10,578 bases of DNA, taken from positions 1-10,578 of the forward strand of contig JAFYVO010000021.1 of the NCBI GenBank assembly GCA_017549085.1. Direction: 5' to 3'. Origin of the DNA: Thermoguttaceae bacterium. Its GTDB lineage: Bacteria; Planctomycetota; Planctomycetia; Pirellulales; Thermoguttaceae. The position numbers and the translations under genes are program-made. The notes beneath the pieces are model-generated. The model was not told the DNA's origin, made no database searches, and saw nothing but the letters and a program-made list of their open reading frames with translations. Of this stretch, positions 1 through 7,706 are shown one piece after another. The stretch's first letter is position 1. Each line of letters begins with the position of its first letter.

Positions 1-2
1 CT

Positions 3-2162
<2,160 letters not shown>

Positions 2163-2215
2163 CGCGTCGTTCCGACGATTCGGTTGCGCCGTTTCCTCCT
2201 TAATTTGCTTTTCGC

Positions 2216-2247
2216 CGCCGTCGAAGCGTTCCGTTTCGACGACGGCG
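2216..2247 (+). repeat. Inverted repeat after gyrB (first of two similar hairpins)
   Basis: Arms CGCCGTCG (2216-2223) and CGACGGCG (2240-2247) can form an 8-bp stem with a 16-nt loop. No T-run follows directly. The same arm sequences recur in the next hairpin (2261-2297, one mismatch) and in the terminator after the U32 gene (6019-6047). It may form the first half of a double hairpin in the gyrB 3' region. Confidence 0.5.
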
Positions 2248-2260
2248 CACGTTGCGTTTT

Positions 2261-2304
2261 ACCGCCGTCGAGCCGTCCTTTTCGGTTCGACGACGGTTTT
2301 CGTT
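2261..2304 (+). terminator. Probable terminator of gyrB
   Basis: Arms ACCGCCGTCGA (2261-2271) and TCGACGACGGT (2287-2297) pair over 11 positions with one mismatch, around a 15-nt loop that can itself partly pair. The 3' arm runs into TTTT-CG-TTT (2297-2304). It lies about 100 nt past the gyrB stop and before the TPR gene. The broken T-run makes it weaker than the terminators at 6017 and 10044. Confidence 0.5.
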
Positions 2305-2350
2305 TATCCGCGTTTCCCCGTTCCCCTATTTTCCCCAGTCGAGCGCCGTT

Positions 2351-3244
2351 ATGTCGTTTTCTCAACCTTCCCAACCGTCGAATTCCGACGCGCGTCGTTC
2401 CGAAAAAAACGCTCCGAAGAACGCTTCGCAACCGAAAAACGCCGGCGGCGGCAAGAAAAAAGCCGGTAAAAACGCCAAAGTTTCGCTCGGCGCCGACGGC
2501 AATCGTCGCGGGTTGGCCGAAACGTTCGCGGCGGCGGGACGCGACGCCCTCGAAGACGGCGATTTTGAAGAGGCGTTCGACGCGTTCCAACAGGCGCTCG
2601 GCTACAACGCGAACCACGTCGCGGCGCGAATCGGGCTCGGCAAGATTTGGCTCGAGTTCGAGGAGTTCGAACGGGCGTTCGAAGAGGCGAACCGCGTTCT
2701 CAAACTCGACCCGAAACGCGCCGAAGCGTTCGAGTTGCGCGGACACGCGAAGCGCTTTTTGGGCGACTTCGAAGGCGCCGTCGACGATTATTCGCAAGCG
2801 GTCGCGCTCGATCGCAAGGCGTTCGCGGCGTTTTACGGACGGGCGATCGCGGCGGATATGCTCGGCAATCCCGACGCCGCGCTCGACGATTTCCGCGCTT
2901 GCCTCGCGCTCGCGCCGGAGTTCGTCCCGGCGTATTACGACCGCGGCGTCCTTTACGCGAGCGAAAACCGACTCGCCGACGCGTTGGCCGATTACTCGAA
3001 AGCGCTTGAACTCGATCCGGAATTCGCCCACTGCTTCGTCGCTCGCGGGTCGGCGTTGGCCGAACTCGGAGAAACGAAAAAAGCGCTCGCCGATTTCGAC
3101 GAAGCCCTCCGACTCGACCCGGAAAACGCCGACGCCTATTATTATCGCTCCCTCGTTCGACGCGAACTCGGCGATAAAGCCGCCGCCGACCGCGACCGTC
3201 GAACCGCGCTCGAACTCGGTTTCGACGAAGAAAACGACGTTTGA
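2351..3244 (+). CDS. Tetratricopeptide (TPR) repeat protein, cytoplasmic, 297 aa
   Basis: The protein has a 55-60 residue low-complexity N-terminus rich in Ser, Pro, Asn and Lys, then about seven consecutive 34-residue TPR units filling the rest (about residues 58-295). Each ends near a Pro- or Asp-marked turn (LKLDP, LALAP, LELDP, LRLDP) and carries the usual Gly/Ala helix-packing positions. TPR arrays are protein-protein interaction scaffolds; there is no catalytic domain, signal peptide or membrane segment, so partner and pathway are unknown. The ATG at 2351 was chosen because the in-frame upstream extension (from 2252) is low-quality sequence overlapping the hairpin region. No clear Shine-Dalgarno precedes it, as is often so in Planctomycetota, so the start is not certain. 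It is separated by probable terminator-like hairpins from gyrB and from the U32 gene, and so is probably monocistronic. Confidence 0.85.
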   Translation: MSFSQPSQPSNSDARRSEKNAPKNASQPKNAGGGKKKAGKNAKVSLGADGNRRGLAETFAAAGRDALEDGDFEEAFDAFQQALGYNANHVAARIGLGKIWLEFEEFERAFEEANRVLKLDPKRAEAFELRGHAKRFLGDFEGAVDDYSQAVALDRKAFAAFYGRAIAADMLGNPDAALDDFRACLALAPEFVPAYYDRGVLYASENRLADALADYSKALELDPEFAHCFVARGSALAELGETKKALADFDEALRLDPENADAYYYRSLVRRELGDKAAADRDRRTALELGFDEENDV

Positions 3245-3284
3245 CCGCCCGACGCGCGCCATGTCGCTAAGCGTTGTCAAATAA

Positions 3285-3310
3285 ACGTTTGCGAACCAGG
3301 ACGCAAATGT
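3285..3310 (+). other. Hairpin between the TPR and U32 genes (weak terminator or operator)
   Basis: ACGTTTGCG (3285-3293) and CGCAAATGT (3302-3310) pair over 9 positions including one G-T wobble, with an 8-nt loop. CTCTTAAT follows, a poor T-tail. It sits 41 nt past the TPR stop and 83 nt before the U32 start, so it could end TPR transcription weakly or be a protein-binding palindrome. The surrounding gap (3245-3392) is AT-richer than the genes, with an isolated TATATGTTAAT (3343-3353) resembling a -10 region, but I found no matching -35. Confidence 0.4.
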
Positions 3311-3379
3311 CTCTTAATCCAAGCGCTACACGCTGTTGTCAATATATGTTAATGCGCGCGCAATCGCCGCCGACCGACG

Positions 3380-3384
3380 AAGGA
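3380..3384 (+). promoter_or_regulatory. Ribosome binding site deciding the U32 start
   Basis: AAGGA lies 8 nt before the ATG at 3393. The frame is open upstream to a TTG at 3336, but that start has no comparable site, and U32 homology begins exactly at the ATG (MKIMAPAGDFDRL). Confidence 0.7.
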
Positions 3385-3392
3385 ACTCAACG

Positions 3393-5966
3393 ATGAAGAT
3401 TATGGCGCCCGCGGGCGATTTCGACCGGCTCGTCGCCGCCGTCAAGGCCGGCGCGGACGAAGTGTATATGGGCGTCGCGGGTTTCGGCGCGCGACGTTTC
3501 GCGAAAAACTTTTCGGTCGAGGAGTACGTCGAAGCGATCGACTTCGCGCACCGCTCGAACGTCTCCGTTCACTTGACCTTCAACACCGTTCTTTCCGACG
3601 CGGAACTCGATCTCGTCGAACCGGACTTGCGCCGCCTTTACGAAGCGGGTCTCGACGAAGTCATCGTTCAAGATTACGGCGCCGTCTCCTTTTTGCGCGA
3701 CCGGTTCCCCGACCTTCCGCTTTGCGCGTCGACGCAATTCTCGCCGGGAACCGCCGCCGAGTTGAATTGGCTCGCCGCGCAAGGGTTCGGGCGCGCCGTC
3801 TTAGCTCGCGAACTCTCGCTCGACGAAATCCGTTCGATTCGTTCGCAAACGTCGATCGAGTTGGAAGTTTTCGCGTCCGGCGCTCTTTGCCTCGGCTGTT
3901 CAGGGAAGTGCTATCTGTCGAGTTTCATCGGCGGACGGAGCGGGAACCGCGGGATGTGCGCCCAGCCTTGCCGCCAATATTACCGGATGGAAACGCTTTC
4001 CGCCGACGCGCCGGAACTCGCCCTCGCGACGTCCGACCGCCGTTTCCGCCGTCTGCGTCGCGACGAACTCGACGCCGTCGAACGCCCGCAAAAACGCGCC
4101 GCCGACCCTCGCGACTTCAACCCGAACGCCGAATACGGTTACTTCCTATCGCTCAAAGACCAACTCCAAGGGCGCGCGGAACTCGCCGAACTTCTCGAAA
4201 TCGGCGTCGACTCGATTAAGATCGAAGGGCGGATGAAGTCGCCGGTTTACGTCTATACGACCGTCCGCTATTACCGCGATTTGCTCGACTCGCTGACCGG
4301 CGTTTCCGCGTCGACCGCCGCGAAACGTCTTTCGCTCAAAAAGTCGGCCGACGACGAACCGACGCAAGGGAACGTCGCCGACGCCAACGTCGAAACGGCC
4401 CGCCGACGCGAAATCGCCGGGATTTTCAACCGCGGATACGACTTCGGTTACTTCCGCGAACACGACCCGGCGATCGTCAACGAATTTTTCTCGTCGAACT
4501 TCGGCGTCGAAATCGGGCGCGTCCGCCGCGACGCGGTTCGGTTGTCGGCCCCGCTCGTCAACGGCGACGGCGTCGTTTTCCTCGACGAAACGGCGCGAAA
4601 GCTCGACGGTCTCAACGTCGGCGGAATCCGGCTCGTCGACCCGACGAACTCCCGGCGAACGAAACTTGTCGAGCGCGCCGAACCGGGCGATCTCGTTCGT
4701 TTCGACGTCCCGATTCCGCCGGAAGCGACCGTTCTTTACCGCACTTTCGATCATCGGCTGAACAAAACGGTCGAAAACGCGCTCAAACAGATTCGCCGAC
4801 GCGAACCGATTTCGGCCCGTTTGACCGCCCGCGTCGACCGCCCGCTCGAACTGACGCTCAAAACCGACCGCGCCGTCGCGACAGTTCGCTCGGAGCAAAC
4901 GCTCGAACGCTCGCAAAAGCGCCCGGCGGACGAAACGGCGCTCCGCGACGGGCTCGACCGCTTCGGCGAAACGCCCTTTTACCTCGACGACGCGGAAATT
5001 CGTTTCGACGCCGACGTTTTCGTTCCGAAATCGCTCCTCAACGCCTTGCGTCAAGAGGCGGTCGAAACGCTCGAACGGAAAATCGTCGAGTCGTATCGCC
5101 GCGTTAGCCGAGAGCCGGAAGCGCAAATTCGCCAAACCGCCCAAGTTTCCGCGATTAACGAAAACGCCCCGCTTGCCGGCGACGCCTTAATCCCCTATTT
5201 TACCGCCGTCGTCCGCAATCGGGCGCAATTCGACGTTTGCCGCCGCTTCGGAATCGACCGCGTTCACTTCGAAACGCAGCCGGTTCAGTTTGAAAATCGG
5301 CCCCGTTATCAAGAGGCGTTCAAAAACGACGTCGCCGTCGCGCCGCTGGCCGGTTCGCTCGCCGCCGCCGTTCGTTTCGAACGTTCGCAAGGGGAAGCGC
5401 GCCGACCGTTCGCGCTCGATTGGACGTTCAACGTCGGGAACGCCCGCGCCGTCCGTTATTTGGGCGACCGTTTCGCAAGCGCCGACCTCCTTTACCTTTC
5501 GCCGGAAATTTCCGACCGCGCCGTCGACGCGATTTTCGCCGACCTCGCCGCCGACGATTACCTCGCGAAACGCCGCTTGACGCTCGGGCTCCCCGTTTTC
5601 GGGCGGCTTTTGGCGATGTTCACCCAGAAAACGCTCTTCGACGCGCCGTTCGTTCGGTTGACGAACGCCGACGAGCGCCGTTTCCTCGTCGAGAAGAACG
5701 CGAATCGCCTCCCGCAAACCGGCGACGCCGCCGTCGACGCCCGTCCGGTCTCCGGCAGCGCCCTTTACCTCGCCGACCCGGTCGACCTTCTCGACGCGAT
5801 CCCGGCAATTTTGCGCTCCGGAATCGGCGCCGTCCGCTTCGACTTCACCAACGAAACGCCCGCCGAAGTCGAGCGCGTTTTGCGCCGCGCTCTCGCCCCG
5901 ACGCCGCCGTCGAGCCGCGATTACTCCGTCTTCTCTTACGGATACTCCCGCAACGGCGTTTTTTGA
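3393..5966 (+). CDS. U32 family peptidase-like protein (RlhA/TrhP type), 857 aa
   Basis: It begins with the classic U32 N-terminus MKIMAPAGDFDRL and AGADEVYMG, followed by a TIM-barrel-like domain. The U32 signature appears as EVFASGALCLGCSGKCYLSS with Cys166, Cys169 and Cys173, then MCAQPC with Cys189 and Cys193, and the IKIEGRMKSP motif near residues 275-284. U32 members once called collagenases include E. coli RlhA and TrhP, which hydroxylate 23S rRNA and tRNA wobble uridine, and the Fe-S proteins UbiU/UbiV; conserved Cys residues bind a [4Fe-4S] cluster in studied members. A role in RNA hydroxylation is therefore an inference. At 857 residues it is clearly longer than E. coli RlhA (about 650). 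A polar insert of about 50 residues lies between the Cys cluster and the YFLSLKD motif, and a long C-terminal region (from about 560) has no motif I can name. No signal peptide. A strong terminator follows. Confidence 0.88.
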   Translation: MKIMAPAGDFDRLVAAVKAGADEVYMGVAGFGARRFAKNFSVEEYVEAIDFAHRSNVSVHLTFNTVLSDAELDLVEPDLRRLYEAGLDEVIVQDYGAVSFLRDRFPDLPLCASTQFSPGTAAELNWLAAQGFGRAVLARELSLDEIRSIRSQTSIELEVFASGALCLGCSGKCYLSSFIGGRSGNRGMCAQPCRQYYRMETLSADAPELALATSDRRFRRLRRDELDAVERPQKRAADPRDFNPNAEYGYFLSLKDQLQGRAELAELLEIGVDSIKIEGRMKSPVYVYTTVRYYRDLLDSLTGVSASTAAKRLSLKKSADDEPTQGNVADANVETARRREIAGIFNRGYDFGYFREHDPAIVNEFFSSNFGVEIGRVRRDAVRLSAPLVNGDGVVFLDETARKLDGLNVGGIRLVDPTNSRRTKLVERAEPGDLVRFDVPIPPEATVLYRTFDHRLNKTVENALKQIRRREPISARLTARVDRPLELTLKTDRAVATVRSEQTLERSQKRPADETALRDGLDRFGETPFYLDDAEIRFDADVFVPKSLLNALRQEAVETLERKIVESYRRVSREPEAQIRQTAQVSAINENAPLAGDALIPYFTAVVRNRAQFDVCRRFGIDRVHFETQPVQFENRPRYQEAFKNDVAVAPLAGSLAAAVRFERSQGEARRPFALDWTFNVGNARAVRYLGDRFASADLLYLSPEISDRAVDAIFADLAADDYLAKRRLTLGLPVFGRLLAMFTQKTLFDAPFVRLTNADERRFLVEKNANRLPQTGDAAVDARPVSGSALYLADPVDLLDAIPAILRSGIGAVRFDFTNETPAEVERVLRRALAPTPPSSRDYSVFSYGYSRNGVF

Positions 5967-6016
5967 CCGTTCGCGCCGTTGACAAAACCGCCTAAACAGC
6001 GCGTTTTACCTAAATC

Positions 6017-6056
6017 AACGCCGTCGTATCCAAGTTTGGCGACGGCGGCGTTTTTT
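6017..6056 (+). terminator. Intrinsic terminator of the U32 gene
   Basis: CGCCGTCG (6019-6026) pairs perfectly with CGACGGCG (6040-6047) across a 13-nt loop, and an alternative register pairs AACGCCG with CGGCGTT. Six T follow at 6051-6056. It lies 50 nt past the U32 stop codon and upstream of the TIM-barrel promoter, separating the two units. Confidence 0.85.
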
Positions 6057-6099
6057 CACCGCAAAATCTCCAAAAAATTTCAAAAAAACGCCTTTTTCC

Positions 6100-6128
6100 T
6101 TGAAAACCGGTTCGCGTTTTGATATACT
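6100..6128 (+). promoter_or_regulatory. Sigma70-type promoter for the TIM-barrel gene
   Basis: TTGAAA (6100-6105) and TATACT (6123-6128) are separated by exactly 17 nt, each one mismatch or less from useful consensus. Transcription should start near 6135, just after a strong terminator, giving a leader of about 214 nt before the ATG at 6349. The A/T-rich tract at 6063-6099 could act as an UP-like element. Together with the terminator and the leader hairpin at 6211-6249, this accounts for the 382-nt gene-free stretch 5967-6348; I see no further gene in it. Confidence 0.72.
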
Positions 6129-6210
6129 CGAGTCGGAAGAATCGCGCGACGAAGAGCGCCCGAATCGCCGACGTTCGCCCATTTCCCGCAGTCTTTTCGT
6201 TTTACCGAGT

Positions 6211-6249
6211 CGACGCAACCAACGCAAACCGCCTATTTTGCGTCGTTTT
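6211..6249 (+). other. Hairpin followed by a T-run within the TIM-barrel leader
   Basis: CGACGCAA (6211-6218) and TTGCGTCG (6238-6245) form a perfect 8-bp stem with a 19-nt loop, directly followed by TTTT and a pyrimidine tract (CCCTCCTT). It lies about 80 nt into the predicted leader and resembles a weak intrinsic terminator, so it could be an attenuator. I found no clear competing antiterminator or recognisable riboswitch. Confidence 0.45.
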
Positions 6250-6335
6250 CCCTCCTTACTTAAAAATCGACCGTTTCGCGACGCTCGAAGGTTCAGCGCG
6301 ACCGCTCGACCGCCGCAAAACGCCGTCCAAACTCC

Positions 6336-6340
6336 GGAGA
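6336..6340 (+). promoter_or_regulatory. Ribosome binding site deciding the TIM-barrel start
   Basis: GGAGA lies 8 nt before the ATG at 6349. The frame is open upstream to 6100, but that extension would begin at the promoter itself and is Arg/Pro-rich with no protein-like pattern. Confidence 0.75.
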
Positions 6341-6348
6341 CCCAGCCG

Positions 6349-7395
6349 ATGGCGAAGCGAGCCGCTAAAAAATTCCCGAAACTTCACAACGCGACTTGGC
6401 CCGGCGTCGTCGGCAAAGGTTGCGGCGACGGCGAACCTTGCGTCGACCTCAAAACGATGCTCGACCTCACTCGCAACGCCGACGTCGACGGAACGAAGTT
6501 CGACGGTTTCGACCTCTTCCTCGCGCCGCCGCACTTCGATCTCGCAAACCCGGACGCCGAAATCGAAAAGCTCGTTCAATATTGCGCCGATTACCAACTC
6601 GAAATCGGGTCGCTCGTCGCCAACGTTTGGAGCGGTTCCGCGATCGGCGCCGAAGAAAAACGCGCCGCCTTCCTCGCCGCCGTCGACGAGGCTTGCGCGA
6701 TCGGGCGCAAACTCCGCGACGCCGGAATCCGCCCGAACGGCTGCGTTCGCATCGACTCCTCTTGTCCCGTCGACGATTGGGCGCGCGACCCGGAAACTAA
6801 CCAAGCGCAACTCGTCGACACGTTCAAAGCCGCTTGCGAAATCGCGATGAAATACGACGAAATGCTCGCGATGGAAGGGGAAATCTGTTGGGGCGGGATG
6901 CACAGCTGGCGCCGCTGCGTCGAGGTTCTCGAAAAAGTCGACTTGCCGCAAGTTCTCGGTTTTCAAGCGGATATGTCGCACACGCTTCTCTTCCTGCTCG
7001 GCGCGAACGCTCCGGAAGACCGCCTCGTTCCGGAAGACTTCGATTGGGCCGACGTCGAGACGTTCGACGCCGCTTACGCTAAAATGACGAAAGCGCTCCG
7101 TCCTTGGACGATCGACTTCCACGTCGCGCAAAACGACGGCGGCGTCTTCGGCTCCGGCGCGCACGACAAAACCGGGCGCCACTGCCTCCCGAAAGACCCG
7201 AACGGCAAACTCGACGTCGTCAAGTACGCGAAATATTGGCTCCTCGACGAGGATACCGGCAAACCGTCGAAACGCTTCAACCACCTTTGTTGGGACGGCT
7301 GCATGTTCCCGAACGCGGCGATGCTCGATCCGCAAACCTGGAACGACGTCCTCGAAACGATGAAAAACGTCCGAACCGAGTGCGGTTGGAACTGA
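6349..7395 (+). CDS. Xylose-isomerase-like TIM-barrel protein (sugar isomerase/epimerase family), 348 aa
   Basis: The sequence fits the AP-endonuclease-2/xylose-isomerase-like TIM barrel, whose members usually isomerise, epimerise or dehydrate sugars and polyols with a divalent metal. Candidate metal and active-site residues fall in the expected order along the barrel strands: Glu176/Glu178 in MEGEICWGG, Asp208 and His211 in FQADMSH, His258 in TIDFHVAQND, and Asp316 in CWDGC. FDGFDLFLAPPHFDL and the LEIGSLVANVW strand suit the front half of the barrel. There is no signal peptide, so it should be cytoplasmic. Length (348) is somewhat above the common 270-300. It is rich in Trp and Cys. The substrate cannot be read from sequence. 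It is transcribed from its own promoter and followed, 311 nt later, by a GH2 hydrolase with its own promoter; a shared role in sugar use is plausible only. Confidence 0.8.
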   Translation: MAKRAAKKFPKLHNATWPGVVGKGCGDGEPCVDLKTMLDLTRNADVDGTKFDGFDLFLAPPHFDLANPDAEIEKLVQYCADYQLEIGSLVANVWSGSAIGAEEKRAAFLAAVDEACAIGRKLRDAGIRPNGCVRIDSSCPVDDWARDPETNQAQLVDTFKAACEIAMKYDEMLAMEGEICWGGMHSWRRCVEVLEKVDLPQVLGFQADMSHTLLFLLGANAPEDRLVPEDFDWADVETFDAAYAKMTKALRPWTIDFHVAQNDGGVFGSGAHDKTGRHCLPKDPNGKLDVVKYAKYWLLDEDTGKPSKRFNHLCWDGCMFPNAAMLDPQTWNDVLETMKNVRTECGWN

Positions 7396-7426
7396 CGCGC
7401 CGCGCAAGCCGCTCCCACAAAACGCG

Positions 7427-7458
7427 CCGCGACGTTAAAATAGTTAAAAATGTCGCGG
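7427..7458 (+). other. Hairpin after the TIM-barrel gene
   Basis: CCGCGAC (7427-7433) and GTCGCGG (7452-7458) form a 7-bp stem plus one G-T wobble, with an A/T-rich loop containing GTTAAAA twice. No T-run follows, so it is not a standard intrinsic terminator. It may protect the mRNA 3' end. It lies 31 nt past the stop and just before the GH2 promoter. Confidence 0.4.
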
Positions 7459-7466
7459 GCGCCCGC

Positions 7467-7495
7467 TTGAAGAACGGCAAGAAATACGTTATATT
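7467..7495 (+). promoter_or_regulatory. Sigma70-type promoter for the GH2 gene
   Basis: TTGAAG (7467-7472) and TATATT (7490-7495) are 17 nt apart; a start near 7501-7503 would give a leader of about 205 nt before the ATG at 7707. Spacing and hexamers closely resemble the promoter at 6100-6128. The 311-nt stretch 7396-7706 holds the hairpin at 7427, this promoter, the large stem-loop at 7505-7559 and the ribosome binding site; the part from 7560 to 7680 shows nothing else I can name. Confidence 0.72.
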
Positions 7496-7504
7496 AAAGA
7501 AATC

Positions 7505-7559
7505 GTTCCGATTTTACGTTTTTTACGGCGACGCCGCCAACAAAACGTCGAATCGGAAC
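7505..7559 (+). other. Long interrupted stem-loop at the 5' end of the GH2 leader
   Basis: GTTCCGATT (7505-7513) pairs perfectly with AATCGGAAC (7551-7559). After a 2x2 internal loop, ACGTTTT (7516-7522) pairs with AAAACGT (7542-7548), and an apical GGCG/CGCC (7527-7530 with 7535-7538) closes a 4-nt loop. About 20 base pairs result, beginning within a few nt of the predicted transcription start. No T-run follows on the plus strand. Such 5' stem-loops are known to stabilise mRNA (as in E. coli ompA); a regulatory role is also possible. Function here is inferred. Confidence 0.65.
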
Positions 7560-7683
7560 CGTCGACGACATAAGTCGCTCGCCCGTTCCTCGTTAGCGTT
7601 CGAGCGCAATCGCTGAAAATAATGGCCCGCGCGACGCCGAAGCCAACGCCGTTTTCCGCCGACGCCGACGTTTCGCGCTCGTT

Positions 7684-7700
7684 CCTCCTTTTTTGAAAGG
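7684..7700 (+). promoter_or_regulatory. GH2 ribosome binding site with a possible pairing partner
   Basis: AAAGG (7696-7700) lies 6 nt before the ATG at 7707 and fixes that start. CCTTT at 7687-7691, part of CCTCCTTTTTT, can pair with AAAGG around a 4-nt loop, which might partly mask the site. CCTCCTTT also matches the usual 16S rRNA anti-Shine-Dalgarno tail. The short stem is weak, so masking is speculative. Confidence 0.55.
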
Positions 7701-7706
7701 TTTTCA

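Noticed and set aside
2252..2350. Upstream start for the TPR protein
   Set aside because: The added 33 residues are Phe/Ser/Arg/Pro-rich with no protein-like pattern and overlap the probable gyrB terminator.
5979..5984. Perfect TTGACA hexamer after the U32 gene
   Set aside because: No acceptable -10 lies 15-19 nt downstream, and any transcript would at once meet the terminator at 6017.
6256..7407. 383-codon minus-strand open frame across the TIM-barrel gene
   Set aside because: Antisense shadow of a gene with a good promoter, ribosome binding site and family motifs on the plus strand.
7505..7559. Reading the big stem-loop as a terminator or a tRNA-like element
   Set aside because: There is no T-run on the plus strand, only a broken one on the minus strand with no gene to end there, and no cloverleaf or T-loop sequence.
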